Shown: positions 27,683 through 39,279 of the stretch, piece after piece | Layout of the letters: every line of letters starts with the position of its first letter | How positions within the stretch are numbered: position 1 is the stretch's first letter | Assembly: GCA_015490755.1 (NCBI GenBank) | Contig: WFXF01000076.1 | Location: 36,251-100,250 of the forward strand | DNA: 64,000 nt | Origin: Gammaproteobacteria bacterium | Lineage (GTDB): Bacteria; Pseudomonadota; Gammaproteobacteria; JAADGQ01 | Direction: 5' to 3' | The notes under the pieces: generated by a model | Seen by the model: the letters and a program-made list of their open reading frames with translations, nothing else | Told to the model about the DNA's origin: nothing | Database searches by the model: none | Position numbers and translations under genes: made by a program

Positions 27683-29143
27683 TTACGTGAGTTGGGGCTC
27701 AGCCATATCGCCCACACAAACAATCTTCATTGCATTTGTTCCTGCAACAACGCCCATCAAGTCACCTTTTGTAATGATAACCAGGTCGCCATTCTTAATA
27801 ACATTACGTTTTTGCAGCTCTGCAATAACCTGCCGATTCACTAACGCATGATCATTTGTATCAGTACTGAACAGGATGGGCTTAACCCCCCGATACAAAG
27901 TCATTTTACGACTTGTTTTTACGTGAGGGCTTAAAGCAAAGACAGGAACCTCAGAGCTAATTCGCGACATCCAGAGCGGTGTTGCGCCTGACTCCGTTAA
28001 TGCAACAATGGCTTTGACACCAAAATGGTTCGCTGTATACATAGTGGCCATTGCAATCGCCTCATCAGTACGACTAAAGCGAGTATTTAAACGATGACCA
28101 GAAACTCGTGCTATTTTTTGTTTTTCAGCTTCAACACAAATCCGCCCCATCGCAGCAACAGATTTTGCAGGATATTTGCCCGCCGCTGTTTCCGCCGACA
28201 GCATAACCGCATCGGTTCCATCAAGTACTGCATTTGCCACATCAAAGACTTCAGCTCGTGTGGGAATCGGATTTTCAATCATCGATTCCATCATTTGAGT
28301 CGCAGTAATCGCCAAACGATTCATGGCCCGTGCCAATTTGATCAAATGTTTCTGAACTGCGGGTAACTCAGCATCACCAATCTCAACCCCCAAATCGCCC
28401 CGGGCAATCATGATCACATCAGAAGCAATAATGATCTCTTCGATATTATCCAGTGCTTCCGTACGCTCAATTTTAGCAACAATGCCACCATGGCCGCCCG
28501 CAGCCTCCAAAAGTTCACGGGCATAAGTAATATCTGCGGCACAGCGTGGAAAAGATACAGCAATATAGTCAGCTTCAATTTCTGCAGCGACCTTGATATC
28601 AGCCTTATCTTTTTCAGTCAGTGCATCCGCTGATAATCCACCGCCTTGTCGATTGATTCCTTTATTGTTAGAAAGCGCTCCACCCACTTCAACAACACAA
28701 TGAATCTGAGCACCTTTAACCTCTTTCACTTTCAAGACAATGCGACCATCATCAAGCAACAAAGTATCACCGTCAGAAACATCACCAGGTAATTTTTTAT
28801 ATGCAATTCCCACCCGTGTGTTATCCCCTAAATCAGGATCACACTCAGCATCCAAAATGAATGTCCCCCCTTCTTCAAGGGTAATTTTTCCTTCACTAAA
28901 ACGGTCGATCCGAATTTTTGGCCCCTGTAAATCGGCCAGTACTCCGACTTGGCGTCCCGCCTCCTTTGCACATTCACGCACAAGGTGACAACGCTGCCGA
29001 TGATCATCAGCATTGCCATGCGAAAAATTGAGCCGTACAACATTAACACCTGCGGCAATCAGCGCAGCAATACTTTCTTTATCATCTGTTGCAGGACCCA
29101 GTGTTGCAACAATTTTTGTTCTTCTGGCGTTTAAATCAGGCAC
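27683..29143 (-). CDS. pyk: Pyruvate kinase
   Basis: A 486-residue pyruvate kinase, converting phosphoenolpyruvate and ADP to pyruvate and ATP. The N-terminal RTKIVATLGPATDD and VVRLNFSHGN, the central ADYIAVSFPR and GIVAKIERTEAL (catalytic Lys), MIARGDLGVEIG, and ATQMMESMIENPIPTRAEVFDVANAVLDG are all present. The C-terminal regulatory domain is complete. The start is GTG at 29143, about 9 bases after GGAG. It lies 52 bases after pgk in the same operon. Confidence 0.96.
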   Translation of the reverse strand: MPDLNARRTKIVATLGPATDDKESIAALIAAGVNVVRLNFSHGNADDHRQRCHLVRECAKEAGRQVGVLADLQGPKIRIDRFSEGKITLEEGGTFILDAECDPDLGDNTRVGIAYKKLPGDVSDGDTLLLDDGRIVLKVKEVKGAQIHCVVEVGGALSNNKGINRQGGGLSADALTEKDKADIKVAAEIEADYIAVSFPRCAADITYARELLEAAGGHGGIVAKIERTEALDNIEEIIIASDVIMIARGDLGVEIGDAELPAVQKHLIKLARAMNRLAITATQMMESMIENPIPTRAEVFDVANAVLDGTDAVMLSAETAAGKYPAKSVAAMGRICVEAEKQKIARVSGHRLNTRFSRTDEAIAMATMYTANHFGVKAIVALTESGATPLWMSRISSEVPVFALSPHVKTSRKMTLYRGVKPILFSTDTNDHALVNRQVIAELQKRNVIKNGDLVIITKGDLMGVVAGTNAMKIVCVGDMAEPQLT

Positions 29144-29195
29144 AGGCTAAAAAGCTCCAGTTTTATTTATATGTTTTTTCAAAAAAGAAAAGTAC

Positions 29196-30371
29196 CTAAG
29201 CGCCTCTCTTCTCCAGCATAGCCACAGCAGGAAGTTCCTTGCCTTCCAGAAACTCGAGAAAAGCACCGCCACCTGTTGAGATATAAGAGACTTTATCGGC
29301 AATATTATATTTTGAAACTGCTGCAAGTGTATCGCCACCTCCAGCAATAGAGAAGGCCGAGCTTTCAGCAATGGCTTCTGCCAACGCTTTGGTTCCCTCA
29401 CCAAACTGGTCAAATTCAAATACGCCTACAGGACCATTCCAAACAATCGTTCCTGCTTTTTTCAAAATTTCAGCAAACTGCTTTGAAGTTTCAGGACCCA
29501 CATCAAAAATCATGTCATCATCAAGCGTTTCATCAACATTTTTTAATGTCGCCGCTGCTGACTCAGAAAACTCTTTGGCACAAACAACATCACTCGGCAC
29601 CGGAATACTTCCACCCCGTGCTTTTGCATTCTCTGAAAGTTCTTTAGCAACACTAACCAGCTCTTCTTCATACAGAGATTTACCCACTTTATGGCCATCA
29701 GCTGCAATAAAAGTATTTGCAATACCGCCACCAACAATCAATTGATCAACCACTTTAGAAAGTGACTCCAATACAGTCAACTTGGTTGATACTTTTGAGC
29801 CACCCACGATTGCAACCATTGGCCGTGCCGGGTTATCCAATGCCTTACCTAGCGCCTCTAATTCATTAGCTAATAATGGACCGGCACATGCAACATCAGC
29901 GTATTTACCAACACCATGTGTCGATGCCTGCGCACGATGAGCTGTACCAAAAGCATCCATCACATACACATCACACAAGGCCGCCATTTTTTTCGAGAGC
30001 GCTTCATCATCTTTCTTTTCGCCTTTGTTAAAGCGAACATTTTCACATAAAACAACTTCACCGACCGCAACATCAACACCATCCAACCAATCTTTTGCCA
30101 AACGAACGGTCTGTCCAAGCAACTCTGACAAATGTTCTGCCACAGGAGCAAGAGAAAATTTTTCCTCATACTCACCTTCGGTAGGTCGGCCAAGATGAGA
30201 CATCAGCATCACTTTAGCTCCAGCATCAACAGCCAGCTTAATTGTCGCAAGTGAAGCACGAATACGAGTATCATCAGCGACTTTGCCATCTTTTAATGGA
30301 ACGTTTAAGTCTTGACGAATCAACACACGTTTCCCTGATAAATCAAGATCTGTCATCTTAATTACAGACAT
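29196..30371 (-). CDS. pgk: Phosphoglycerate kinase
   Basis: A 391-residue monomeric kinase carrying out 1,3-bisphosphoglycerate + ADP to 3-phosphoglycerate + ATP, or the reverse in carbon fixation. Seen: [16 protein letters not shown] near 14-29, [11 protein letters not shown] near 58, [11 protein letters not shown] near 155, [13 protein letters not shown] near 185, WNGPVGVFE near 320 and the C-terminal [12 protein letters not shown] and [13 protein letters not shown]. All substrate and nucleotide segments are intact. A very strong hairpin lies in the 130-base gap before it, between gap and pgk, and may set their mRNA ratio. Confidence 0.96.
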   Translation of the reverse strand: MSVIKMTDLDLSGKRVLIRQDLNVPLKDGKVADDTRIRASLATIKLAVDAGAKVMLMSHLGRPTEGEYEEKFSLAPVAEHLSELLGQTVRLAKDWLDGVDVAVGEVVLCENVRFNKGEKKDDEALSKKMAALCDVYVMDAFGTAHRAQASTHGVGKYADVACAGPLLANELEALGKALDNPARPMVAIVGGSKVSTKLTVLESLSKVVDQLIVGGGIANTFIAADGHKVGKSLYEEELVSVAKELSENAKARGGSIPVPSDVVCAKEFSESAAATLKNVDETLDDDMIFDVGPETSKQFAEILKKAGTIVWNGPVGVFEFDQFGEGTKALAEAIAESSAFSIAGGGDTLAAVSKYNIADKVSYISTGGGAFLEFLEGKELPAVAMLEKRGA

Positions 30372-30400
30372 AGTAAATCCCCATAATATTTATTTTTGAA

Positions 30401-30435
30401 AGCTATTTGCAGAGGTGTTACCTCTGCAAATAGCT
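30401..30435 (-). promoter_or_regulatory. Perfect 16-bp hairpin between gap and pgk
   Basis: Two perfectly complementary 16-base arms (30401-30416 and 30420-30435) with a 3-base loop lie in the gap-pgk intergenic space. On the minus strand the stem is followed by TTTCAAAAATAAATA, a poor T-tract, so it looks less like a full terminator than an attenuator or an mRNA processing or stabilising hairpin that would adjust gap against pgk-pyk-fba expression. Confidence 0.7.
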
Positions 30436-30501
30436 CTTGCTACTCCAATAGAGAAAAGGCATAAAAATGACTCTCATGCCTTTTCAAAACATCAATATAT
30501 A

Positions 30502-31512
<1,011 letters not shown>

Positions 31513-31565
31513 CTAAATAATGAAACAAGTTTTGCGGCCCTGCCGCCTAAACAGCAGGGTCTATA

Positions 31566-33554
31566 TTATTTTCCGAGAACTGAATTTGCTGTTGCAACAA
31601 CATTCTCTACAGTAAAACCAAACTCTTTGAACAGTTCACCGGCAGGTGCAGACTCACCAAAGCTCTTCATTGCAACAATGCCACCTTCCAGACCAACGTA
31701 CTTATACCAGGACTGATCAACACCAGCTTCAATAGCAACACGTTTAACACCTGGAATCAGCACAGAATCTTTATAGGCCTGGTCTTGCGTATCATATGCA
31801 CAAGTCGACGGCATGGAAACAATACGCACATTTGCATCCATTGCTTCTGCAGCATCAACAGCCAGGCCAACTTCAGAGCCGGTCGCAATAAAAATAATAT
31901 CAGGTGTACCCGCACAATCTTTCAGCACATAACCACCTTTCTCAATATTGGCAACTTGCTCAGCAGTACGCTCCATGGGAGTCAGATTCTGACGAGAAAA
32001 AACCAATGCTGTCGGCGCATCACCGCGCATCATCGCCACTTTCCATGAAACAGCAGACTCAACCGCATCACAGCCGCGCCATGTCTGGAAGTTAGGAATC
32101 ACACGCATAGTAGCCAGCTGTTCAACAGGCTGATGAGTCGGGCCGTCTTCACCCAGACCAATAGAGTCATGAGTATAAACGTAGATAGTACCAATCTTCA
32201 TCAGTGCAGACATGCGCAATGCATTGCGCATGAATTCCATAAACATGAAGAAAGTTGCGCCGTAAACTTTAAATCCACCGTGAAGAACCATGCCGTTCAT
32301 CATGTGTGCCATACCGAACTCACGTACTCCCCAAGAGATGTAGTTACCGTCAGCATTCTCAGCGTTAACCTTAACCGTACCCGACCAGTTAGTCAGATTG
32401 GAGCCGGTCAAATCAGCAGAGCCACCGAACATTTCGGGAACCAGAGGCCCCATTGCTTCGATCGTATTTTGAGAGGCTTTTCGAGAAGCAATATTTGGCA
32501 TCTCTGCTTGTGTCTTAGCGATGAATTTATCCATCTCAACTTCAAAGTTAGCAGGCAAATCGCCAGCCATACGACGTTCAAACTCAGCCGCTTCCGCAGG
32601 AAAAGCCGCTTTATAAGCCTCGAACCTAGCATTCCAGTCCGCTTCGTCTTTAGCGCCTTGCTCTTTGTGATCCCAGCCGGCTTGAATATCCGCAGGAATT
32701 TCAAAAGGAGCAGCAGTCCAACCCAGCTGCTTACGAGTCGCTGCAATTTCGTCATCTCCCAGTGGTGCACCATGACAATCATGAGTACCCGCCAAGTTTG
32801 GCGAACCAAAACCTATCGTAGTACGCGTACAGATCAGAGTGGGCTTATCAGTCACAGATTTGGCTTCTTCGATAGCTGCGTTGATTGCTTCAGCATCGTG
32901 ACCATCAACATCAGGAATCACATGCCAATCGTAAGATTTAAAGCGATCCGGAACGCTCCTCTCCATCCATTCACTGATATGACCATCAATAGAAATGTCA
33001 TTATCATCCCAAAATGCGATCAATTTACCCAACCCCAACGTACCGGCCAAGGCACACGATTCATGAGATAAACCTTCCATCAAACAGCCATCACCCATGA
33101 AAACATAGGTATTGTGATCAACAATATCGTGACCTGGTTTATTAAACTGCGCAGCCAATGTACGCTCAGCAATAGCCATACCTACCGCATTGGTAATACC
33201 TTGACCCAGAGGGCCTGTAGTTGTTTCGATACCGTCAGCGTAACCGTACTCAGGGTGACCCGCAGTTTTAGCGTGCAGTTGACGGAAGTTTTTGATGTCT
33301 TCCATGCTCAGGTCGAAACCTGTCAAGTGAAGCAGAGAATAAATCAGCATAGAACCATGGCCATTTGAAAGCACAAAACGGTCACGATCAACCCATTTCG
33401 CATTGGCTGGGTTGTACTTCATGTGACTATTCCACAGCACTTCGGCAATATCAGCCATGCCCATGGGAGCACCTGGGTGACCTGATTTTGCTTTTTGTAC
33501 TGCATCCATACTCAGCGCACGAACAGCATTTGCTAGATTCTTACGAGAAGACAT
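31566..33554 (-). CDS. tkt: Transketolase
   Basis: A 662-residue thiamine-diphosphate enzyme transferring two-carbon ketol units in the pentose phosphate and Calvin cycles. Family markers: [19 protein letters not shown] near residue 22, [18 protein letters not shown] near 68, GPLGQG near 113, the ThDP motif MGDGCLMEG near 153-161 followed by [10 protein letters not shown], and the C-terminal [21 protein letters not shown] is behind an AAAGGAG ribosome site. It is the first gene of the tkt-gap-pgk-pyk-fba operon; the upstream gap holds the second MITE-like element, close enough to affect its promoter. Confidence 0.96.
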   Translation of the reverse strand: MSSRKNLANAVRALSMDAVQKAKSGHPGAPMGMADIAEVLWNSHMKYNPANAKWVDRDRFVLSNGHGSMLIYSLLHLTGFDLSMEDIKNFRQLHAKTAGHPEYGYADGIETTTGPLGQGITNAVGMAIAERTLAAQFNKPGHDIVDHNTYVFMGDGCLMEGLSHESCALAGTLGLGKLIAFWDDNDISIDGHISEWMERSVPDRFKSYDWHVIPDVDGHDAEAINAAIEEAKSVTDKPTLICTRTTIGFGSPNLAGTHDCHGAPLGDDEIAATRKQLGWTAAPFEIPADIQAGWDHKEQGAKDEADWNARFEAYKAAFPAEAAEFERRMAGDLPANFEVEMDKFIAKTQAEMPNIASRKASQNTIEAMGPLVPEMFGGSADLTGSNLTNWSGTVKVNAENADGNYISWGVREFGMAHMMNGMVLHGGFKVYGATFFMFMEFMRNALRMSALMKIGTIYVYTHDSIGLGEDGPTHQPVEQLATMRVIPNFQTWRGCDAVESAVSWKVAMMRGDAPTALVFSRQNLTPMERTAEQVANIEKGGYVLKDCAGTPDIIFIATGSEVGLAVDAAEAMDANVRIVSMPSTCAYDTQDQAYKDSVLIPGVKRVAIEAGVDQSWYKYVGLEGGIVAMKSFGESAPAGELFKEFGFTVENVVATANSVLGK

Positions 33555-33621
33555 TTATTTCTCCTTTCCTATAAAGACAAGACTTTCAAAAACGAATATA
33601 TACAACTCATCGCAACCACCT

Positions 33622-33788
33622 CTAGGAGCCTGTCCGAGAATGATAAAGTCTACTGCGGAAAATCCATTTCGGCCATATTTGGTGTAAATTTTCGTTAAAT
33701 AGAACAACTATTCGCCTCAAATTTACACCAAATCTGTCTCAAAATGGCTCTCCCTCGCTACGACTTCCATTCTCGGACAGGCTCCTAG
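33622..33788. mobile_element. MITE-like element, copy 2, inverted, with CTAG target duplications
   Basis: A 159-bp element (33626-33784) bounded by perfect 17-bp inverted repeats GAGCCTGTCCGAGAATG / CATTCTCGGACAGGCTC and by CTAG on both sides. It is the same length as the copy at 3308-3474 but in opposite orientation. The internal hairpin is weaker here: the left arm reads CCATTTCGGCCATATTTGG while the right arm keeps CCAAATCTGTCTCAAAATGG, so several pairs are lost. It lies 68 bases upstream of the transketolase start codon and could carry or disrupt that operon's promoter. Confidence 0.85.
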
Positions 33789-33971
33789 TTTTTGGGCAGC
33801 CACTTACTATACTTTGATTAGCTCTTTTTTAAAGTGGTGTAACAAGCGCATCGACTGGTCGCCGAAAAACGTGACATTCTGGCCTATTCAACCATTTTCA
33901 GCAAGCCCTCCAACGAACAACAAGCAACACAAAATAACTAACCTATTGATAAAACTGAAAATATCAAAATA

Positions 33972-34535
33972 TCATTCACTTTCGTCAAGCCACTTAATTG
34001 AGCAGCCCATGCTAGGAATTTGCTCTTTTGGGCCATGACCTGTCTGTGCGACCTGCTTCATCGCCTCAAACAGATCCCGACGAACATCACCTTCAGCAGT
34101 CTCCTTACGGCTCGCATCCAAACGACCACGGTACTGCAATTTTAAATTTGAATTATAACCAAAAAAATCGGGGGTACAGACTGCACCATACGCCTTTGCC
34201 ACAGCCTGAGATTCATCAATTAAATAGGGGAAGGGAAAAGCAAACTGCTCTGCAATTTTTTTCATATTTTCAGGAGAATCTTCCTCATACATAGAGGCAT
34301 CATTGGACATAATTGCCACACATTTCAACCCATACTTCAATAGCTCTTGTGCATCACGCACCAGACGTTTCTGGATCGCTTTTACATAAGGGCAATGATT
34401 GCAGATAAACATCACAAGCAAGCCTTTTTCACCCTTGCATTCAGCCAGGCTCCAGAGCTTGCCATCAGGATCCGGCAATGAAAAATCAACCGCAGGCAAA
34501 TTAAAATCACAAACAGGTGTTTCTAGGCTAACCAT
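33972..34535 (-). CDS. Thioredoxin-family (redoxin) protein
   Basis: A 187-residue thioredoxin-fold protein of the AhpC/TSA-redoxin type. Residues 11-30 (FNLPAVDFSLPDPDGKLWSL) give the redoxin start, the redox motif CNHCPY (C-x2-C) lies near residue 45 in the order VMFICNHCPYVKAIQKR, and the cis-proline region YGAVCTPDFFGYN is near 115. No signal peptide is seen, so it acts in the cytoplasm. This group is widespread and of uncertain role, probably thiol-disulfide or peroxide chemistry. It is transcribed away from metK and stands alone. Confidence 0.85.
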   Translation of the reverse strand: MVSLETPVCDFNLPAVDFSLPDPDGKLWSLAECKGEKGLLVMFICNHCPYVKAIQKRLVRDAQELLKYGLKCVAIMSNDASMYEEDSPENMKKIAEQFAFPFPYLIDESQAVAKAYGAVCTPDFFGYNSNLKLQYRGRLDASRKETAEGDVRRDLFEAMKQVAQTGHGPKEQIPSMGCSIKWLDESE

Positions 34536-34764
34536 GTTAACAACCTCACATTTTTTATATTAAATTAAAGATTTAATGGAAAATTACGATATGGCGTATT
34601 GTGACTGAGGTACGGATAAAGGTAAACTAGCACAGCATTTTTTATGCTACAAACCAAACAGATACCAAAATATACTCAAATCTGTTGCCGCTATTGCTGA
34701 ATGTTATCACCCAATCAATAGCATCCCGCCGACCATTAAACTAATTTAAATTGAGAGGAACTAT

Positions 34765-35925
34765 ATGGCAGGTAATCACCTTTTTACTTCTGAATCCGTA
34801 TCAGAAGGGCATCCAGATAAAGTCGCAGATCAAATCTCCGATTCAATTCTTGATGCGATTCTTACACAAGATCCTAAAGCACGCGTTGCATGTGAAACAC
34901 TCGTCAATACCGGCATGGTTGTACTTGCGGGTGAAATCACGACCTCAGCATGGGTCGATATGCAGGAAGTCGCACGCAACACCATCAAAAGAATTGGCTA
35001 TAACAGCTCCGATATGGGTTTCGATTGGGAGTCTTGTGCCGTTCTGACCTCTATTGATAAACAGTCCGCTGATATCGCACAAGGTGTTGATGAATCCAGC
35101 GATCACGATCAAGGGGCAGGCGACCAAGGCCTCATGTTTGGTTACGCCAGCAATGAAACCGATGTTTTAATGCCCGCACCCATCACCTATGCGCACCGTC
35201 TGGTCAAACGCCAGGCAGAAGTTCGTAAAAATGGCATGTTGCCCTGGCTACGTCCTGATGCAAAAAGCCAGGTGACATTTCGTTATGAGAACAACAAACC
35301 TGTCGGCATCGACGCAGTTGTACTCTCAACCCAGCACAATCCTGAAGTGTCAAACGATATCATTCATGAAGCCGTGATGGATGAAATTATCAAGCCTGTT
35401 TTGCCAGCAGAGTGGCTTCGTTCAAAAACCCAGTTCCACATCAATCCAACTGGCCGCTTCGTCATTGGCGGACCTGTCGGCGATTGTGGCCTGACTGGGC
35501 GCAAAATCATTGTTGATACTTATGGCGGTATGGCTCGTCATGGCGGCGGCGCATTTTCCGGCAAAGATCCATCCAAAGTGGATCGCTCTGCTGCGTATGC
35601 TGGTCGTTATGTGGCTAAAAATATTGTGGCTGCAGGTTTGGCTGATCGCTGTGAAATTCAAATTTCTTATGCCATAGGTGTATCAGAGCCCACCTCAATC
35701 AGCATTGAAACTTTTGGTACTGGAAAAATCAGTGATGAGCGCATCACCCAACTGGTTCGTGATCAATTTGATCTGCGTGCTAAAGGGCTGGTGACCATGC
35801 TTGATCTACTGCGTCCGGTTTATGCTAAAACAGCCGCATATGGCCATTTCGGTCGTACTGAAACTGAATTTACCTGGGAACGTACCGATAAAGCAGATGC
35901 ACTGCGTGATGCAGCTGGAATCTAA
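34765..35925 (+). CDS. metK: S-adenosylmethionine synthetase
   Basis: A 386-residue enzyme making S-adenosylmethionine from methionine and ATP. Present are [21 protein letters not shown] near 11-31, the [12 protein letters not shown] nucleotide-binding segment near 117-128, [26 protein letters not shown] near 230-255 and [20 protein letters not shown] near 260. ATG is preceded by GAGAGGA. It begins the metK-ahcY-metF cluster, the S-adenosylmethionine cycle; an SAH riboswitch separates it from ahcY, so the downstream genes can be controlled apart from metK. Confidence 0.97.
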   Translation: MAGNHLFTSESVSEGHPDKVADQISDSILDAILTQDPKARVACETLVNTGMVVLAGEITTSAWVDMQEVARNTIKRIGYNSSDMGFDWESCAVLTSIDKQSADIAQGVDESSDHDQGAGDQGLMFGYASNETDVLMPAPITYAHRLVKRQAEVRKNGMLPWLRPDAKSQVTFRYENNKPVGIDAVVLSTQHNPEVSNDIIHEAVMDEIIKPVLPAEWLRSKTQFHINPTGRFVIGGPVGDCGLTGRKIIVDTYGGMARHGGGAFSGKDPSKVDRSAAYAGRYVAKNIVAAGLADRCEIQISYAIGVSEPTSISIETFGTGKISDERITQLVRDQFDLRAKGLVTMLDLLRPVYAKTAAYGHFGRTETEFTWERTDKADALRDAAGI

Positions 35926-35973
35926 TCGCTGGATTTCATTCCAAAAATCATATAAATTTCAAACCCCGATTTT

Positions 35974-36037
35974 CGAGGAGCGCTGCGACAGGAGATCACC
36001 TGCCAGGCTCGGAAACCGGTTTTTAAAACGGCGCTCA
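35974..36037 (+). promoter_or_regulatory. S-adenosylhomocysteine (SAH) riboswitch
   Basis: The metK-ahcY gap contains the SAH riboswitch core CGAGGAGCGCTGCGAC, then GCCAGGCTCGG and ACGGCGCTCA in the standard order. CGAG (35974-35977) pairs with CTCG (36008-36011), and GAGCGC (35978-35983) pairs with GCGCTC (36031-36036) as the pseudoknot. It sits directly upstream of ahcY, whose product removes SAH, so SAH binding should switch ahcY (and metF) on. The ahcY ribosome site (AGAGGAC) follows shortly after. Confidence 0.93.
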
Positions 36038-36069
36038 GTTTTTTATTTATTTTTTTAGAGGACTGATTA

Positions 36070-37377
36070 ATGAACGCTGTAGAAAATGGCTTCACTGACT
36101 ACAAAGTCGCAGATATTTCACTGGCCAAATGGGGACGCAAAGAGATCAGCATCGCCGAAACAGAGATGCCTGGCCTTATGGCTCTGCGCAAAGAGTACAA
36201 AGGTAAAACACCTTTAAAAGGCGCTCGTATCGCGGGCTGCCTGCACATGACCATTCAAACGGCTGTTTTGATGGAAACCCTGATTGACCTTGGTGCAGAA
36301 ATCCGCTGGTCATCCTGTAATATTTTCTCTACACAAGATCAAGCCGCCGCCGCAATGGCCGCCGCTGGCATTCCTGTTTTTGCCTGGAAAGGTGAAACGG
36401 AAGAAGAAGCTGAGTGGTGTATTGAGCAAACGATCATCGGTACAGATGGCTGGCGCCCGAACATGATTCTGGATGATGGCGGTGACCTGACCATCATGAT
36501 GCATGAAAAATTCCCCGAGCTACTCAATGATGTTAAAGGCCTCTCCGAAGAGACTACAACAGGTGTACATCGTTTAGCTGAAATGATGAAAGCGGGCACT
36601 CTTAAAGTTCCAGCCATTAACGTCAACGACTCAGTCACAAAATCAAAATTCGACAACCTTTACGGCTGTCGTGAATCACTACTGGATGGCATCAAACGCG
36701 CCACTGATGTCATGATTGCTGGAAAAATCTGTGTCGTACTAGGTTACGGCGATGTTGGTAAAGGCTGCGCACAAGCATTCCGCGGCATGGGCGCGACTGT
36801 ATGGGTCACTGAAATTGATCCGATCTGTGCACTGCAAGCTACAATGGAGGGCTATCGTGTTGTTGACATGAATGAAGTCGCTAACCAAGGCGATATTTTT
36901 GTGACAACGACGGGCAACGTTAACGTCATCAACCATGACCACATGAAAGCGATGAAAGATGAGAGCATCGTTTGTAATATTGGTCACTTTGATTCCGAGA
37001 TTGATATTGCTTCATTGCGTCAATACGAGTGGGTGAACATCAAGCCTCAAGTGGATCACGTGATCTTCCCTGACGGCAAACGCATCATCATACTTGCCGA
37101 AGGCCGTTTGGTTAACCTGGGCTGCGCAACAGGTCACCCAAGCTTTGTGATGTCTGCTTCGTTCACCAATCAGGTAATGGCTCAGATTGAGTTATGGCAT
37201 AACTCAAGCAATTACAAAAATGAGCTGTATGTTCTGCCTAAAGAGCTTGATGAAAAAGTGGCACGGCTGCATCTGGAAAAAGTAGGTGCAAACATCACCA
37301 CAATGACCAAAGAGCAATCTGATTATCTGGGTATCCCGATTGAAGGCCCCTATAAACCAGATCACTATCGTTACTGA
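36070..37377 (+). CDS. ahcY: Adenosylhomocysteinase (SAH hydrolase)
   Basis: A 435-residue NAD-dependent enzyme splitting S-adenosylhomocysteine into adenosine and homocysteine. Family motifs: [16 protein letters not shown] near 57, [16 protein letters not shown] near 80, [21 protein letters not shown] near 185, the NAD-binding [13 protein letters not shown] near 222 and the C-terminal PDHYRY with Lys-x-Asp-His-Tyr-Arg-Tyr. It lies 144 bases after metK behind an SAH riboswitch. Removing SAH relieves inhibition of methyltransferases and returns homocysteine toward methionine with MetF. Confidence 0.97.
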   Translation: MNAVENGFTDYKVADISLAKWGRKEISIAETEMPGLMALRKEYKGKTPLKGARIAGCLHMTIQTAVLMETLIDLGAEIRWSSCNIFSTQDQAAAAMAAAGIPVFAWKGETEEEAEWCIEQTIIGTDGWRPNMILDDGGDLTIMMHEKFPELLNDVKGLSEETTTGVHRLAEMMKAGTLKVPAINVNDSVTKSKFDNLYGCRESLLDGIKRATDVMIAGKICVVLGYGDVGKGCAQAFRGMGATVWVTEIDPICALQATMEGYRVVDMNEVANQGDIFVTTTGNVNVINHDHMKAMKDESIVCNIGHFDSEIDIASLRQYEWVNIKPQVDHVIFPDGKRIIILAEGRLVNLGCATGHPSFVMSASFTNQVMAQIELWHNSSNYKNELYVLPKELDEKVARLHLEKVGANITTMTKEQSDYLGIPIEGPYKPDHYRY

Positions 37378-37388
37378 TCTATAAAAAA

Positions 37389-37417
37389 CTCTCTGCTATA
37401 TTGAATATGGCAGAGAG
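37389..37417 (+). promoter_or_regulatory. Hairpin between ahcY and metF
   Basis: CTCTCTGC and GCAGAGAG form an 8-bp stem around 13 bases in the short ahcY-metF gap. There is no T-tract after it, so it is more likely an mRNA-processing hairpin or partial attenuator than a full terminator. Confidence 0.5.
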
Positions 37418-37447
37418 CCTTATATGCTCGAACAGGGGAATCGATCC

Positions 37448-38323
37448 ATGAAATCACAAAAACAGTACCCCCGCGCTTTCAGCTTTGAATTTTTTCCGAC
37501 CAAAACAGAAGAGGGAGCCAAAAAACTACTGACGACCAGTAGCAGATTAGCCGCTGTCGAACCCTGTTTTTTTTCGGTCACATTCGGCGCAGGTGGCTCA
37601 ACACGGGAACGTACTTTTCAAACCGTTACCGACATCAAACAACATACTGGCATTGACGTTGCTCCACACCTCTCTTGCATCAGTTCCAGCAAAGAGAACA
37701 TTCGTGAGATTCTAAATCGCTATATGGAACAAGGCATTCGTCATCTTGTGGCATTACGTGGCGATATGCCATCAGGTGTACACGAACCGGGGGAATTTCG
37801 TTACGCGAATGAACTTATCGAGTTTATCCGCGCTGAAACGGGCGATCACTTTTTTATTGAAGTGGCTGCTTATCCAGAGTTTCACCCTCAAGCTTCGACC
37901 GCCTCTGAAGATTTATTAAATTTCAAACGTAAAGTGGATGCCGGTGCCGATGCAGCAATCACACAGTATTTCTACAATGCGGATGCCTATTTTCACTTTG
38001 TCGAAAGCTGTGAAAAATTAGGTATTGATATACCGATCGTACCGGGTATTATGCCTATTACGAATATCACCCAACTGGCTCGTTTTTCAGATATGTGTGG
38101 CGCAGAGATTCCACGCTGGTTGCGTAAATCACTTGAAGATTTTGGTAATGATATGGAGTCATTACGTGCATTTGGCCTGGATGTCACTACCAAACTGTGC
38201 CAACAGCTCTTAGAAGGTGGCGCTCCCGGATTGCACTTCTATTCCATGAATCAAAGTGAACCAAGCATGGCCATTTGGGAGGCATTGCAACTCAGCTCAT
38301 CAAAGAAAGAGCGTTTAGGTTAA
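37448..38323 (+). CDS. metF: 5,10-methylenetetrahydrofolate reductase
   Basis: A flavoprotein of about 291 residues reducing methylene-tetrahydrofolate to methyl-tetrahydrofolate, the methyl donor for methionine synthesis. Seen: FSFEFFPTKTEEGAKKL near the N-terminus, FFSVTFGAGGSTRERT, HLVALRGDMPSG, EVAAYPEFHPQA and ITQYFYNADAYFHF. The longest frame begins at 37424, but the ATG at 37448 has an AGGGGA ribosome site about 8 bases upstream and gives the normal family N-terminus. It completes the methionine/SAM cycle cluster; a methionine synthase gene is not in the window. Confidence 0.95.
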   Translation: MKSQKQYPRAFSFEFFPTKTEEGAKKLLTTSSRLAAVEPCFFSVTFGAGGSTRERTFQTVTDIKQHTGIDVAPHLSCISSSKENIREILNRYMEQGIRHLVALRGDMPSGVHEPGEFRYANELIEFIRAETGDHFFIEVAAYPEFHPQASTASEDLLNFKRKVDAGADAAITQYFYNADAYFHFVESCEKLGIDIPIVPGIMPITNITQLARFSDMCGAEIPRWLRKSLEDFGNDMESLRAFGLDVTTKLCQQLLEGGAPGLHFYSMNQSEPSMAIWEALQLSSSKKERLG

Positions 38324-38342
38324 AACGTGGCTCATTCTTCCT

Positions 38343-38385
38343 TAATCGGGTAACCAGAGATTAGAAACCTCTGATAACCCGATTA
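38343..38385. terminator. Stem-loop between convergent metF and btuD
   Basis: TAATCGGGTAACCAGAG and CTCTGATAACCCGATTA form a 17-bp stem with two mismatches and a 9-base loop, in the space between the convergent metF and btuD genes. It has no clear T-tract, so its strength as a terminator is uncertain. Confidence 0.5.
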
Positions 38386-38484
38386 TGCGGCTGATTCATA
38401 TTCAATATTCCAGCCAGAAAACACAAGTACAGCAGGATGACAACCTTGCCAATACTTTAGCCCTTTCAACCAATCTCTTTGACA

Positions 38485-39279
38485 TCACTTTTCTTCATCG
38501 GTCAGCGCATAAGGTGTGACCGACAAATAGTCGTTTTCATCGCGCCTCAGTGTAGCTTTAATGCCATATACGGAAGCCAAACGCGCTTCGGTAATCACAT
38601 CACCGGGAGAGGCTTTGATGATTAAATTACCCTCTTTCAATAACGCTAACTGGTCACAGTACCGAGCCGCAATACTGAGGTCATGCAGCGCGATAATTAC
38701 CGCACCACCTGCCGCTGCAAACTGCCGCAAACTCTCCATCACCATGATCTGGTGAGCCGGATCGAGGGCAGCGATAGGTTCGTCTGCCAGTATTATTTTT
38801 GGCTCACCAGCAAGCACACGCGCCAGCAATACCCGGCATTTTTCACCACCAGACAAAGTGGTCACGGTGCGCTCCATCAAGTGCCAGGTGTCCGTCTGTT
38901 TAAGCGCCGTCTCTACCCGGCGTTGATCCTGTTCACAAGGACTTTGCCACCCTTGCAGGTGAGGAGTACGACCCAGTTCAACCAGTCGTTTAACCGGCAA
39001 TGGCCAATGAACATCGCCACTCTGCTCCAGATAACCCAATGCTTTACCGCGTTCACGGCTGTCACAATGGTCGATGTTTTTTCCCTCAAGCCAGACCGAC
39101 CCATGAGCGGTTTTTTGCAACCCGACCATCGCTTTTAACAGGCTGGATTTACCGGAGCCATTCGGACCAATCAAACCTATCATTTCACCCGCGTTCAATG
39201 ACAAATCAACGCGATTAAGGCATTGGATTGACCCCATTGTCACCGATACAGAACGGGCTTCGAGTAATCTCTCCGTCAT
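38485..39279 (-). CDS. btuD: Cobalamin ABC transporter ATP-binding protein
   Basis: A 264-residue ABC ATPase powering vitamin B12 import through the inner membrane. Walker A GPNGSGKSSL near residues 37-46, signature LSGGEKCRV near 142-150, Walker B KIILADEPIAALDP near 160 and switch His in IALHDLS near 197 are present. It overlaps the btuC stop by 4 bases and is the last gene of btuB-btuF-btuC-btuD. The family also includes haem and siderophore importers, but the cobalamin riboswitch in front of the operon decides for B12 (or a related corrinoid). Confidence 0.9.
   Translation of the reverse strand: MTERLLEARSVSVTMGSIQCLNRVDLSLNAGEMIGLIGPNGSGKSSLLKAMVGLQKTAHGSVWLEGKNIDHCDSRERGKALGYLEQSGDVHWPLPVKRLVELGRTPHLQGWQSPCEQDQRRVETALKQTDTWHLMERTVTTLSGGEKCRVLLARVLAGEPKIILADEPIAALDPAHQIMVMESLRQFAAAGGAVIIALHDLSIAARYCDQLALLKEGNLIIKASPGDVITEARLASVYGIKATLRRDENDYLSVTPYALTDEEK

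Noticed and set aside
32133..33071. A 312-codon open frame on the plus strand
   Set aside because: It lies entirely antisense to tkt, its product has no recognisable domain or sensible composition, and tkt itself is certain; it is a codon-bias shadow.
38683..39138. A 151-codon plus-strand frame within btuD
   Set aside because: Antisense to a well-supported ABC ATPase and without any recognisable motif.
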